64,000 nucleotides of DNA. Source: Romeriopsis navalis LEGE 11480. Lineage in GTDB: Bacteria > Cyanobacteriota > Cyanobacteriia > Leptolyngbyales > Leptolyngbyaceae. Shown piece by piece: positions 54,300 to 61,913 of this stretch; positions within the stretch are counted from its first letter, which is position 1, and each line of letters opens with the position of its first letter. A program made the translations under genes and the position numbers. The stretch spans positions 1 through 64,000 of the forward strand of contig NZ_JADEXQ010000009.1 in the NCBI RefSeq assembly GCF_015207035.1, read 5' to 3'. Under the pieces are notes generated by a model that saw nothing but the letters and a program-made list of their open reading frames with translations, was not told where the DNA came from and did not search any database.

Positions 54300-56168
54300 G
54301 TGATTTCTCAGATTGAGCCTTGTGCTTGCCCCAGCCAATCCACTATGTCGTCGCATCCTCAAGCCACTTCTATTTTGACGATCGGTCTGACTACCGATAC
54401 CGCCGCATTGATCGGCACACATCCGGATTGGGCAAGTCTTGCACCGCCCGAACAGACGGCGATTCAACTGCGCCTCGAACAATCACTGAACCAGCTACGG
54501 CAGCAGCTTGACGAAACCTATTTGCAGCATCTGGGGCAGATGACGGATATCGGTCATGATATCCAGACCGATATGCTCAAAACGTTTCTTGCACAGGTTC
54601 GGCAAAATCTTGGCAATGCGAGTTTTGGGATTGTGTGTCTGAGTCCAAGTCAGTCGCAGCAGTTTATTTCTCCCAGTTGGGCTAGTCCGGCGATTGAGCA
54701 AATTTTTACGGATGACGCACTGCATGCACGTCATGCACTCCAGCCGTCAACGGCTTGGCCACTGACGAGTCAAAGTGGGGCATCGCCGATCGGTTGGTTA
54801 GTCCTCGAAACGGATACAGCGAATGGCTGGATGCAGTCGATTCAACAAACATTTATTCAACGGGCGATTGGTCAACTAGCGAATGTCCTGCGCTCCGCCG
54901 AAATCTGGCAGCAGTCCCAGGCGCAAACCCAAGCCTTAAATCAAAAAAACCAAGAATTAGCCCAAGTCAGCAAACTCAAAAGCGAATTCTTGGCCAATAC
55001 TAGTCACGAAATCCGCACCCCGCTCAGTTCAATTTTGGGTTTTACGCGCCTGATGCAAGAGCAGGGATTTAGCCCTGATAGTCTACGCCATAAGGAATAT
55101 CTCCGCATTATCCTCACCAGTGGCCAACACCTTTTGGCCTTGATTAACGACATTCTCGATTTATCAAAGATCGAAGCGAATCAGATGGATTTGCACTGGT
55201 CCGAAACCGAGTTAGAGCCGATTTGCAAAACCGCCATCACCTTGGTCAAAGAGAAAGCGAATGACAAGGGTGTGCTGCTGCGCCTCGATCGTCCCGAGGA
55301 CTGCGATCGGATTAATGCTGATCCCCTGCGGCTGAAGCAAATGCTGTTTAATTTGCTCTCCAACGCGATCAAGTTTACTGAGACAGGTAGCGTGGGTTTA
55401 AGACTGCGACCGGATGGTCAATATATTCGGTTTACGGTATGGGATACCGGCGCGGGAATTACCCCGGAGCAGCAAGCCTCACTATTTCGGGCCTATAGTC
55501 AGCTACCGCAAAATGAAGATAATCGCAGTATGGGCACGGGGCTGGGTTTAGCGCTGACCCAAAAACTGGCGGATCTCCACGGCGGTTGGGTCGAAGTATC
55601 CTCAACCGTCGGCGAAGGTTCCGAATTTACGATTGTCCTGCCGATCGCTGCTGCCAGTGGAATTGTTCAACCCACACATCAAGTCCCGGTCGAGATGCGA
55701 CCAACGCCAACCCAACCGATGCCGCCAGTGGAGCCGCAAACTGTCAAAGCGACCATACCGGCCCGGAAAAAATTTCGCAAGGCATCACGCAACTATCATT
55801 TGCTCTTAGTCGAAGATCACCAGCCGAATGCGCGATTGATGATTACTTATCTGTGCAAACTGGGTTACGAGGTGACTTGGGCCCGCGATAGTAAAACCAT
55901 GTGGAAATCGCTAGAGCAGTCGATGCCTGCAATGATTCTGATGGATATTAACTTGCCCGATATCGATGGTTTGACACTCACCAAGCAGCTCCGTGAGCAC
56001 GATAAATACAAGGATCTGCCAATTATTGCGCAGACAGCGATGGCCATGACGGGCGACAAAGAAACCTGCCTCGAAGCGGGGGTCAATGACTATATTACCA
56101 AGCCGATCGACTTAACTAAACTCGCTGATACGATTCGGCAGTATAGCGATCCGGGCATCGATCGGTAA
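54300..56168 (+). CDS. Hybrid sensor histidine kinase/response regulator
   Basis: GTG 54300 gives 622 aa; ATG 54345 is an alternative. The N-terminal region (about 60-220) is GAF-like without clear cofactor residues. A coiled region leads to HisKA (FLANTSHEIRTPLSSILGF) and HATPase (MLFNLLSNAIKF, DTGAGI, GTGLGLAL). A Pro-rich linker joins a C-terminal receiver (LLLVEDHQPNARLM, LMDINLPDIDG, KPID). Signal unknown. It follows fraE by 54 bp and could be read through from the fra operon. Confidence 0.92.
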   Translation: MISQIEPCACPSQSTMSSHPQATSILTIGLTTDTAALIGTHPDWASLAPPEQTAIQLRLEQSLNQLRQQLDETYLQHLGQMTDIGHDIQTDMLKTFLAQVRQNLGNASFGIVCLSPSQSQQFISPSWASPAIEQIFTDDALHARHALQPSTAWPLTSQSGASPIGWLVLETDTANGWMQSIQQTFIQRAIGQLANVLRSAEIWQQSQAQTQALNQKNQELAQVSKLKSEFLANTSHEIRTPLSSILGFTRLMQEQGFSPDSLRHKEYLRIILTSGQHLLALINDILDLSKIEANQMDLHWSETELEPICKTAITLVKEKANDKGVLLRLDRPEDCDRINADPLRLKQMLFNLLSNAIKFTETGSVGLRLRPDGQYIRFTVWDTGAGITPEQQASLFRAYSQLPQNEDNRSMGTGLGLALTQKLADLHGGWVEVSSTVGEGSEFTIVLPIAAASGIVQPTHQVPVEMRPTPTQPMPPVEPQTVKATIPARKKFRKASRNYHLLLVEDHQPNARLMITYLCKLGYEVTWARDSKTMWKSLEQSMPAMILMDINLPDIDGLTLTKQLREHDKYKDLPIIAQTAMAMTGDKETCLEAGVNDYITKPIDLTKLADTIRQYSDPGIDR

Positions 56169-56386
56169 CCGATAGACTTAAAAATATTTAACTCAGCCTC
56201 CGACCGATTCAGGCTGATTGTAAAACTTCAACGAGAACTGTCATTTAGTGCCGACATCCCCGGTATCATAATGTAACTATACCCAGTTTGTCACTTCCGA
56301 ATAATCAATTGACTTTTCCTCATTCCACTCAATCAAGGGGAAAGGTCATAGACAAAAATAGAAGTTCTATACAAGGCAAGCAGCAG

Positions 56387-56402
56387 TCACTGTATACAGT
56401 GA
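56387..56402. promoter_or_regulatory. Perfect 16-bp palindrome upstream of the exported protein
   Basis: TCACTGTATACAGTGA, ending 22 bp before ATG 56425. The position suggests an operator or an mRNA hairpin that hides translation initiation; no Shine-Dalgarno sequence is seen between it and the ATG. Confidence 0.5.
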
Positions 56403-56424
56403 TATTTTAGCTTGATTTTCCACC

Positions 56425-57402
56425 ATGAATAATTTTACACAGTGGCTCCTGCGAATGTCTCTGGGTTCATTCAGCATGGCGCTACTAGGAAGCACACCCG
56501 CTCTCGCCAATGTCCTGATTAATGAAGACTTTAATAACATTGGTGACTGGAAAGATTTGAGCACAGCGATTAGGTGGGGCGATAATCGTGGCGCAGTTTC
56601 TGCATTCACCACAACTAATGGTGCAGTTGCTTTAACTGACAATGCTTTTAACTACACTGGATATACTGCACCCAACAGTCTCAAAACTTTCACAGTCCTC
56701 GATCGTCAGTTCGCGACACCAATCATTCATAAACAAAATGTCATCACGATCGATTTTCGGGCCCGCTGGAACAGCGTTGATCAGTCTGGCTCCGGCGAAG
56801 CTGGACGTTTTTTAATTGTGCTCAACCATCGCTATCCTAGAAACGGACTGAATCTCAATCTCGATCGGAAATATAACAATTTTAATCGTGCTTGGTGGGC
56901 ACGACCGGCCTACCACTTGAGAATTCGTGCGGGGGCGATCGATAATACTCAAGGTACAAGCCTATTGCAGTATGGAGGTGGATTTACGGCGGCAGGAGAA
57001 TACGAAAAATATAATGCTGAGAGTGGTTTAGGTTGGTGGTTACCAGGATTTATTTCTGGGGCTGGCGGTACGATTCCTGGGGTTGGAAATGACTTTCCTG
57101 AAAATAGTTGGATTCAAACCTCATCCGGAGTTGCATCAACTGAGTATCGGAACTACCGCTACGTGATCAAGCCACGGGTGCAAGAGTTTTGGTTTGATGC
57201 CAATAATAATGGCAGTTTTCAATCGCATGAATTGATGGCAAGTATGCCTTTGCCTAAAACCCGTAATAGCGGTGGTGCCCCCTTATACAAATACTTTCCG
57301 AAACTTCAAGGAATTCGGCTCTATTGGCGTGGTGCAGGTGGTGCGGCAAAAGGACAAGTTTTCCTCGATCATCTAACGGTGACAGCAACACCAGCAACCT
57401 AA
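56425..57402 (+). CDS. Exported protein of unknown function
   Basis: The 325-aa protein has a signal peptide (to about residue 29, ALAN). The mature part is beta-rich with aromatic and Gly-rich segments, likely a jelly-roll or concanavalin-like fold (LINEDFNNIGDWKDLS, FLIVLNHRYPRNG, QGIRLYWRGAGG, VFLDHLTVTATP). No catalytic signature was recognised. It is preceded by a perfect palindrome and stands alone between a hybrid kinase and a convergent topoisomerase. Confidence 0.65.
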   Translation: MNNFTQWLLRMSLGSFSMALLGSTPALANVLINEDFNNIGDWKDLSTAIRWGDNRGAVSAFTTTNGAVALTDNAFNYTGYTAPNSLKTFTVLDRQFATPIIHKQNVITIDFRARWNSVDQSGSGEAGRFLIVLNHRYPRNGLNLNLDRKYNNFNRAWWARPAYHLRIRAGAIDNTQGTSLLQYGGGFTAAGEYEKYNAESGLGWWLPGFISGAGGTIPGVGNDFPENSWIQTSSGVASTEYRNYRYVIKPRVQEFWFDANNNGSFQSHELMASMPLPKTRNSGGAPLYKYFPKLQGIRLYWRGAGGAAKGQVFLDHLTVTATPAT

Positions 57403-57488
57403 AGACTAAGCATCTCGAAACTACCCTAACAACTTTCTCGGATAAAAGGGACTGAGCTTGTCGAAGCCCGCCGCTAGTTTTGACAGGC

Positions 57489-59660
57489 TCAAGTCGAAGC
57501 CACTTCCAAATTCCCAAACTTCGGTGACCAAAAGCCCTCGCGTCCCTGAAAATATGCCACTTCCTTACACTTCCCCTTACGATGCTCAAAAATTGAACAG
57601 CGTAGCATCTCCTTCTGCTTCCCTTCCTTTGTGTAGCGATACTTCTCGAGCAACGCTCCACACACCGGACAAGGATGATTGGTAAACGCCTCTGGGTCCA
57701 CCGGCCGCTCTGCATAGGGCAGCTCATACTTCTTTCCCTGCGGATTCCAAAACATCACCGCGCCGCACGCTTCACTCGAACACTTCAAAAAGTGATCCGC
57801 CTTCAGCTTCTTTGACTTCGACGGCACCTTACCCATCTTCTCCTTACACTTCGGACAATTAAACTTCGTCAGTTTCGCCGGAACCGACTGATTTTTAGCA
57901 CCTTTACGACCCGTCGATTTTCTCCCATCGCCACTCTGGCTCACCACCACCTCAGTCCCAATCTTCTTCGCCGCCTGATCCAGCGCTGGCGCAAAATAAC
58001 TGCGATGCCAACCATTCAGATATACTTCCCAATCCTTTTGCCCCTCGGCAATTTGATCCAGTTCCGCCTCCATCTGCGCCGTAAACTCCGGCTGAATCAA
58101 ATCCGGCAATAGCTGCTCCAAAGCTCCATCCAGCTCCAAACCCAACGCCGTCGGCTGCAACTTCCCCTTCAACACACCGACATAATCCCGTTCCTTCAGC
58201 GTCTTCACCGTCGGCGCATAGGTACTCGGTCGCCCAATTCCCTTGCGTTCCATCAGTTGCACCAGTTTCGGCTCACTGTAGCGCGGCGGTGGCTGTGTTT
58301 GTTTCTGCTCCGAATCGGCTTTTTTCAGCTTCAGTACCTGCCCCTTTTTCAGCACCGGCAACTGACTATCCGCACTCAAGTTATTCCAATATTTCGTATA
58401 ACCCGCAAATGTCACCACCTGTCCCCGTGCTTCCCAGCGTGTATCCGCTGCCTGAGTCATTACCCGCGTCTTTTGCAATTCCGCTGGTTTGCACTGCGTC
58501 GCCACCGTGCGATTCCAAATCAGCTCATACAGCTTCGCATCATCCCCCGACACATTCAGACTATCCGGTGTCTGATGCACATCCGTTGGCCGAATCGCCT
58601 CATGGGCTTCCTGGGCGTTTCCCTTCGACTTATATTTCTTCGCTTTCGCGGGTAAATTCTGTGGATCGTGAGTCTGGAGATACGATCGCACCGCCTGACA
58701 AAACGAATCCGCCAACATCACCGAATCCGTCCGCATATAGGTAATATGCCCTGCCTCATACAGTGATTGCGCCACCTTCATCGTCTTATCCGGACTGAAC
58801 TTCAGCTTCTGGCCCGCCGCCTGCTGCAACGTCGAAGTGATAAAGGGCGGTGGTGCCGACTGCTGCGCCGTTTTCCCTTCGACGGAGAACACATGATGGG
58901 GATTGTTGCGGGCAATTTCTACCACCCGATCGGCTTCTGCCTGGGTCGTGACGCGATCGGACTCCGGCACTTTCTTATCCCCTGGCGCATCGGTTGGTTC
59001 CTTGGGATGCACCGCCTTGGGCTTCCCGCTAGCACGATAAAATGCCTTAAACCCCTCGCCATATTCCACCCAGACACTCCAATAATCCTGCGGTTTAAAC
59101 GCTAAGATTTCCCGCTCTCGCTGACAAAGCAAATGTAGCGTGGCGCTCTGCACCCGGCCCATCGATTTCGCACCGTTATTCAGCTTCCAGACCACATGCT
59201 TGCTGCCTTTGTAGCCCACCAGTTTATCGAGGCAGTCCCGTGCCCGACCCGCTGCTACTAGACTTTGATCGAGTTTCCTGGGCTTTGATACCGCTGCCTT
59301 TACTGCCTGGGGCGTAATCTCGCTATAGGTGACGCGGTGCGGATTCTTCAGACGTAAAGCCTGCTGCAAATGCCACCCGATCGTCTCACCTTCGCGATCG
59401 GGGTCCGTCGCAATATACACCTGATCCGATTGCTTCACCGCCTGCCGCAGTTCCGCCAGCACCTTCTTGCCCCTACTCCCCCGGGCTTCGTACCGACAGG
59501 GAATCGTATCGCCGGATAGGTCGAACCCTAGCGAATCCTCACCATCATTCGCTAGCTCCCGCACATGCCCCATACTGGCCTTGATAATCCACTCACGGCC
59601 GAGAATTTGGGCAAGCTTGCGCAGCTTCCCTGGTGATTCAATCAGCAGTAGTTTGATCAT
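57489..59660 (-). CDS. Divergent type IA DNA topoisomerase
   Basis: Start chosen at ATG 59660 (MIKLLLIESPGKLRKLA), 723 aa. Toprim residues (LIESPGK, ATDPDREGETIGW), catalytic YMRTDSVML and ERKGIGRPSTYAPTV identify topoisomerase I. The strand-passage region has GAKSMGRVQSATLHLL instead of the usual SAGRVQSVAL, and two C-terminal zinc-ribbon segments are present (CPKCKEKMGK, CPVCGALLEKY). It differs enough from standard cyanobacterial TopA that I read it as a paralogue; this needs comparison. It removes negative supercoils or acts on a special substrate. Confidence 0.85.
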   Translation of the reverse strand: MIKLLLIESPGKLRKLAQILGREWIIKASMGHVRELANDGEDSLGFDLSGDTIPCRYEARGSRGKKVLAELRQAVKQSDQVYIATDPDREGETIGWHLQQALRLKNPHRVTYSEITPQAVKAAVSKPRKLDQSLVAAGRARDCLDKLVGYKGSKHVVWKLNNGAKSMGRVQSATLHLLCQREREILAFKPQDYWSVWVEYGEGFKAFYRASGKPKAVHPKEPTDAPGDKKVPESDRVTTQAEADRVVEIARNNPHHVFSVEGKTAQQSAPPPFITSTLQQAAGQKLKFSPDKTMKVAQSLYEAGHITYMRTDSVMLADSFCQAVRSYLQTHDPQNLPAKAKKYKSKGNAQEAHEAIRPTDVHQTPDSLNVSGDDAKLYELIWNRTVATQCKPAELQKTRVMTQAADTRWEARGQVVTFAGYTKYWNNLSADSQLPVLKKGQVLKLKKADSEQKQTQPPPRYSEPKLVQLMERKGIGRPSTYAPTVKTLKERDYVGVLKGKLQPTALGLELDGALEQLLPDLIQPEFTAQMEAELDQIAEGQKDWEVYLNGWHRSYFAPALDQAAKKIGTEVVVSQSGDGRKSTGRKGAKNQSVPAKLTKFNCPKCKEKMGKVPSKSKKLKADHFLKCSSEACGAVMFWNPQGKKYELPYAERPVDPEAFTNHPCPVCGALLEKYRYTKEGKQKEMLRCSIFEHRKGKCKEVAYFQGREGFWSPKFGNLEVAST

Positions 59661-59700
59661 AGCGAGATGGACATCCACTTAATCGGACGCATGTACTGCT

Positions 59701-61512
59701 CTAATGGTACATCTGATCTGTGGTTTTTTGGACATTTTTTGCGGCCCATGCGGCTTTAGCCACGGCGACAGCTGGATGGGTTGCCGCCGGAGACGCTGCC
59801 ACCGCATCATTTAACTCACGTTGCCGTAACAGTTTTCGCTGTTCCTCTAATGCTTGCAATAGCATCTGTGTCGTAAATGGTTTGCCCAAGAACCGCGCGA
59901 ATCCGCTCACTTCCGTACGTTGTGCTAACCCGGCTGAATTGACGCCACTCATGGCGATCGCCGGTGTATCCGATCGCCAATGTTGTAACTGCGCTAGAGT
60001 GTCAAACCCATCCAACTCCGGCATCATCAAGTCAATCAACATAAAATCAATGCGATCGGGATAGCGCTGACATAGATTAACGGCTTCCGTACCACTGGCT
60101 GCCACCAACACAAAATAGTTGTAGCTTTCCAAAGTCGCTTTTGTGCTTTCCCGGACAGCGGCTTCATCGTCGACGACCAGCACCACTTCTTGATGGCCAG
60201 GGGGGAAGTCATCATCATGTTCAATCACCCCAGCAGCCACTTGATACGCTGGCAAAAATAGGCGAAAGCTGGTGCCGCGTACAACTTCGCTCTGCGCGTC
60301 AATAAACCCACCATGACTGTTCACGATCCCTAACACCGCTGACAGCCCTAACCCTGTCCCTTGTCCCATGGCCTTGGTGGTGAAAAATGGATCAAAAATG
60401 CGATCGAGCACTTCTGGCGACATGCCCATGCCCGTATCCTTGACGCCAATCACGATATACAGTCCTGGTTTGGCTTCAATATGCATTTGCGCTGTTGTGC
60501 TATCCAGCGTTTGCATTTCGGCTGTGATTTGGAGTTTTCCACCATGAGGCATCGCATCCCGCGCATTCACGCTAAGATTCATCAGGACTTGATGTAACTG
60601 TGTAACATCGCCGTACACTGGTTCCAAATCGTCACGGCAATCGACGGCGATCTGAATTGTCTTGGGCAACGTCTGCTGCAAAATCTGCGTTACTTCCGTT
60701 AACAGCTCATCGACCTTTACAGTGGTGCGATTGCCTTCAACGCCCCGGGCAAAGGCGAGAATCTGCTTGACTAAGGCGGCACCGCGATGGGCACTATCTT
60801 CCATCACCTGTAACAGCCGCAGCATATTTGCGTCGAGTTGGGGTAACTTCAACGGCAAGAGCTGGCTAACCGCCAAAATTGGCGTCAGGATATTATTCAT
60901 ATCGTGGGCAATCCCGGCGGATAAGGTGCCCAAACTTTCCAGTCGCTGTGCCCGTAAAAACTGTGCTTCTAATTGCTGTCGTTCCAATATTTCTTGTTTG
61001 AGTTGCTGATTCGCTGCGGCCAGCTCTGCGGTGCGTTCAGCGACGCGTTGCTCCAAATTCTCATTTGCTGCTTGTAGGGCATCGGCGGCTTGTTGCCGCT
61101 CGATCGCGTAGCTAATTGAGCGCACCAACACATCGGCATTCACCTGCCGTTTCATTAAGTAGTCCTGTGCCCCATGCCGCACGGCTGCCACGGCTAGCGC
61201 ATCATCATTCATATTGGTGAGGACGACGATCGGTAACTGAGGATAATCCGCAAGCAAGCGATCGACGGATGCTAAGCCCTGACTATCCGGTAGGGTTAAA
61301 TCGAGCAACACGACATCAAACGTTTGATCAGCAAGGGTGCCAAAGGCCTCGGCTAATCGCTGAACATGCCGTAGGATCAACCGCCGTGCTAACTTCTCTT
61401 GCAAAATCTCCCGCATAAATCGGCCTTCGGCCAGATTGTCTTCCACCAAGAGAATACGAATCGTGCCTGACGCTACGGCCCGATCGAGGGTAATGTTGCT
61501 GTTTCTAACCAA
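59701..61512 (-). CDS. Receiver-histidine kinase-receiver hybrid protein
   Basis: The 603-aa protein has an N-terminal receiver (about 18-135, LLVEDNLAEGR, VVLLDLTLPDSQG), a coiled coil (about 145-195), HisKA (LESLGTLSAGIAHDMNNILTPI in part), HATPase (VLMNLSVNARDAM, DTGMGM, GTGLGLSAV) and a C-terminal receiver (VLVVDDEAAVRES, FMLIDLMMPELDG). It overlaps rcp1 by 40 bp, indicating translational coupling in the phytochrome operon. It likely passes phytochrome signals onward. Confidence 0.92.
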   Translation of the reverse strand: MVRNSNITLDRAVASGTIRILLVEDNLAEGRFMREILQEKLARRLILRHVQRLAEAFGTLADQTFDVVLLDLTLPDSQGLASVDRLLADYPQLPIVVLTNMNDDALAVAAVRHGAQDYLMKRQVNADVLVRSISYAIERQQAADALQAANENLEQRVAERTAELAAANQQLKQEILERQQLEAQFLRAQRLESLGTLSAGIAHDMNNILTPILAVSQLLPLKLPQLDANMLRLLQVMEDSAHRGAALVKQILAFARGVEGNRTTVKVDELLTEVTQILQQTLPKTIQIAVDCRDDLEPVYGDVTQLHQVLMNLSVNARDAMPHGGKLQITAEMQTLDSTTAQMHIEAKPGLYIVIGVKDTGMGMSPEVLDRIFDPFFTTKAMGQGTGLGLSAVLGIVNSHGGFIDAQSEVVRGTSFRLFLPAYQVAAGVIEHDDDFPPGHQEVVLVVDDEAAVRESTKATLESYNYFVLVAASGTEAVNLCQRYPDRIDFMLIDLMMPELDGFDTLAQLQHWRSDTPAIAMSGVNSAGLAQRTEVSGFARFLGKPFTTQMLLQALEEQRKLLRQRELNDAVAASPAATHPAVAVAKAAWAAKNVQKTTDQMYH

Positions 61513-61913
61513 AACTCTTCAATCCCCCGCACAATTTTGAACAAATCTTTTAAATTTCGCGACTTGGCAATGTAGCAATTCACATGCAAGTCATAGCTAT
61601 GGGCAATATCCTCCTCATTTTGAGAAGTCGTAAGCACAATCACCGGGATATGCATTAGTGCCGGATCGGCTTTAATTTCTGCTAATACCTCCCGGCCATC
61701 CTTCTTCGGCAAATTCAAGTCCAACAAGATTAAATCCGGTGGCACGGCTTGGGGTGTTTGGCTCAGACTTCGTAAATAAGTCATCGCTTCCACCCCATCA
61801 CGTGCCACGACGACTTGATGTTGGGCACCAGTGGTTTTTAATGCTTCTTGAATTAACCGAATATCCCCCCGGTTGTCTTCAACTAAGAAGATAGTTTTGC
61901 CGTCCGTTGCCAT
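61473..61913 (-). CDS. rcp1: Rcp1-type response regulator
   Basis: The 146-aa single receiver shows FLVEDNRGDIRLIQEAL, phospho-acceptor DLILLDLNLPKKDG and the typical Rcp1 segment VIVLTTSQNEEDI. The usual KP dipeptide is replaced by AKSRN, but the lysine is kept. It lies directly after cph1, overlapping it by 35 bp, the classical arrangement of phytochrome kinase with its cognate regulator. It takes phosphate from Cph1. Confidence 0.93.
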   Translation of the reverse strand: MATDGKTIFLVEDNRGDIRLIQEALKTTGAQHQVVVARDGVEAMTYLRSLSQTPQAVPPDLILLDLNLPKKDGREVLAEIKADPALMHIPVIVLTTSQNEEDIAHSYDLHVNCYIAKSRNLKDLFKIVRGIEEFWLETATLPSIGP

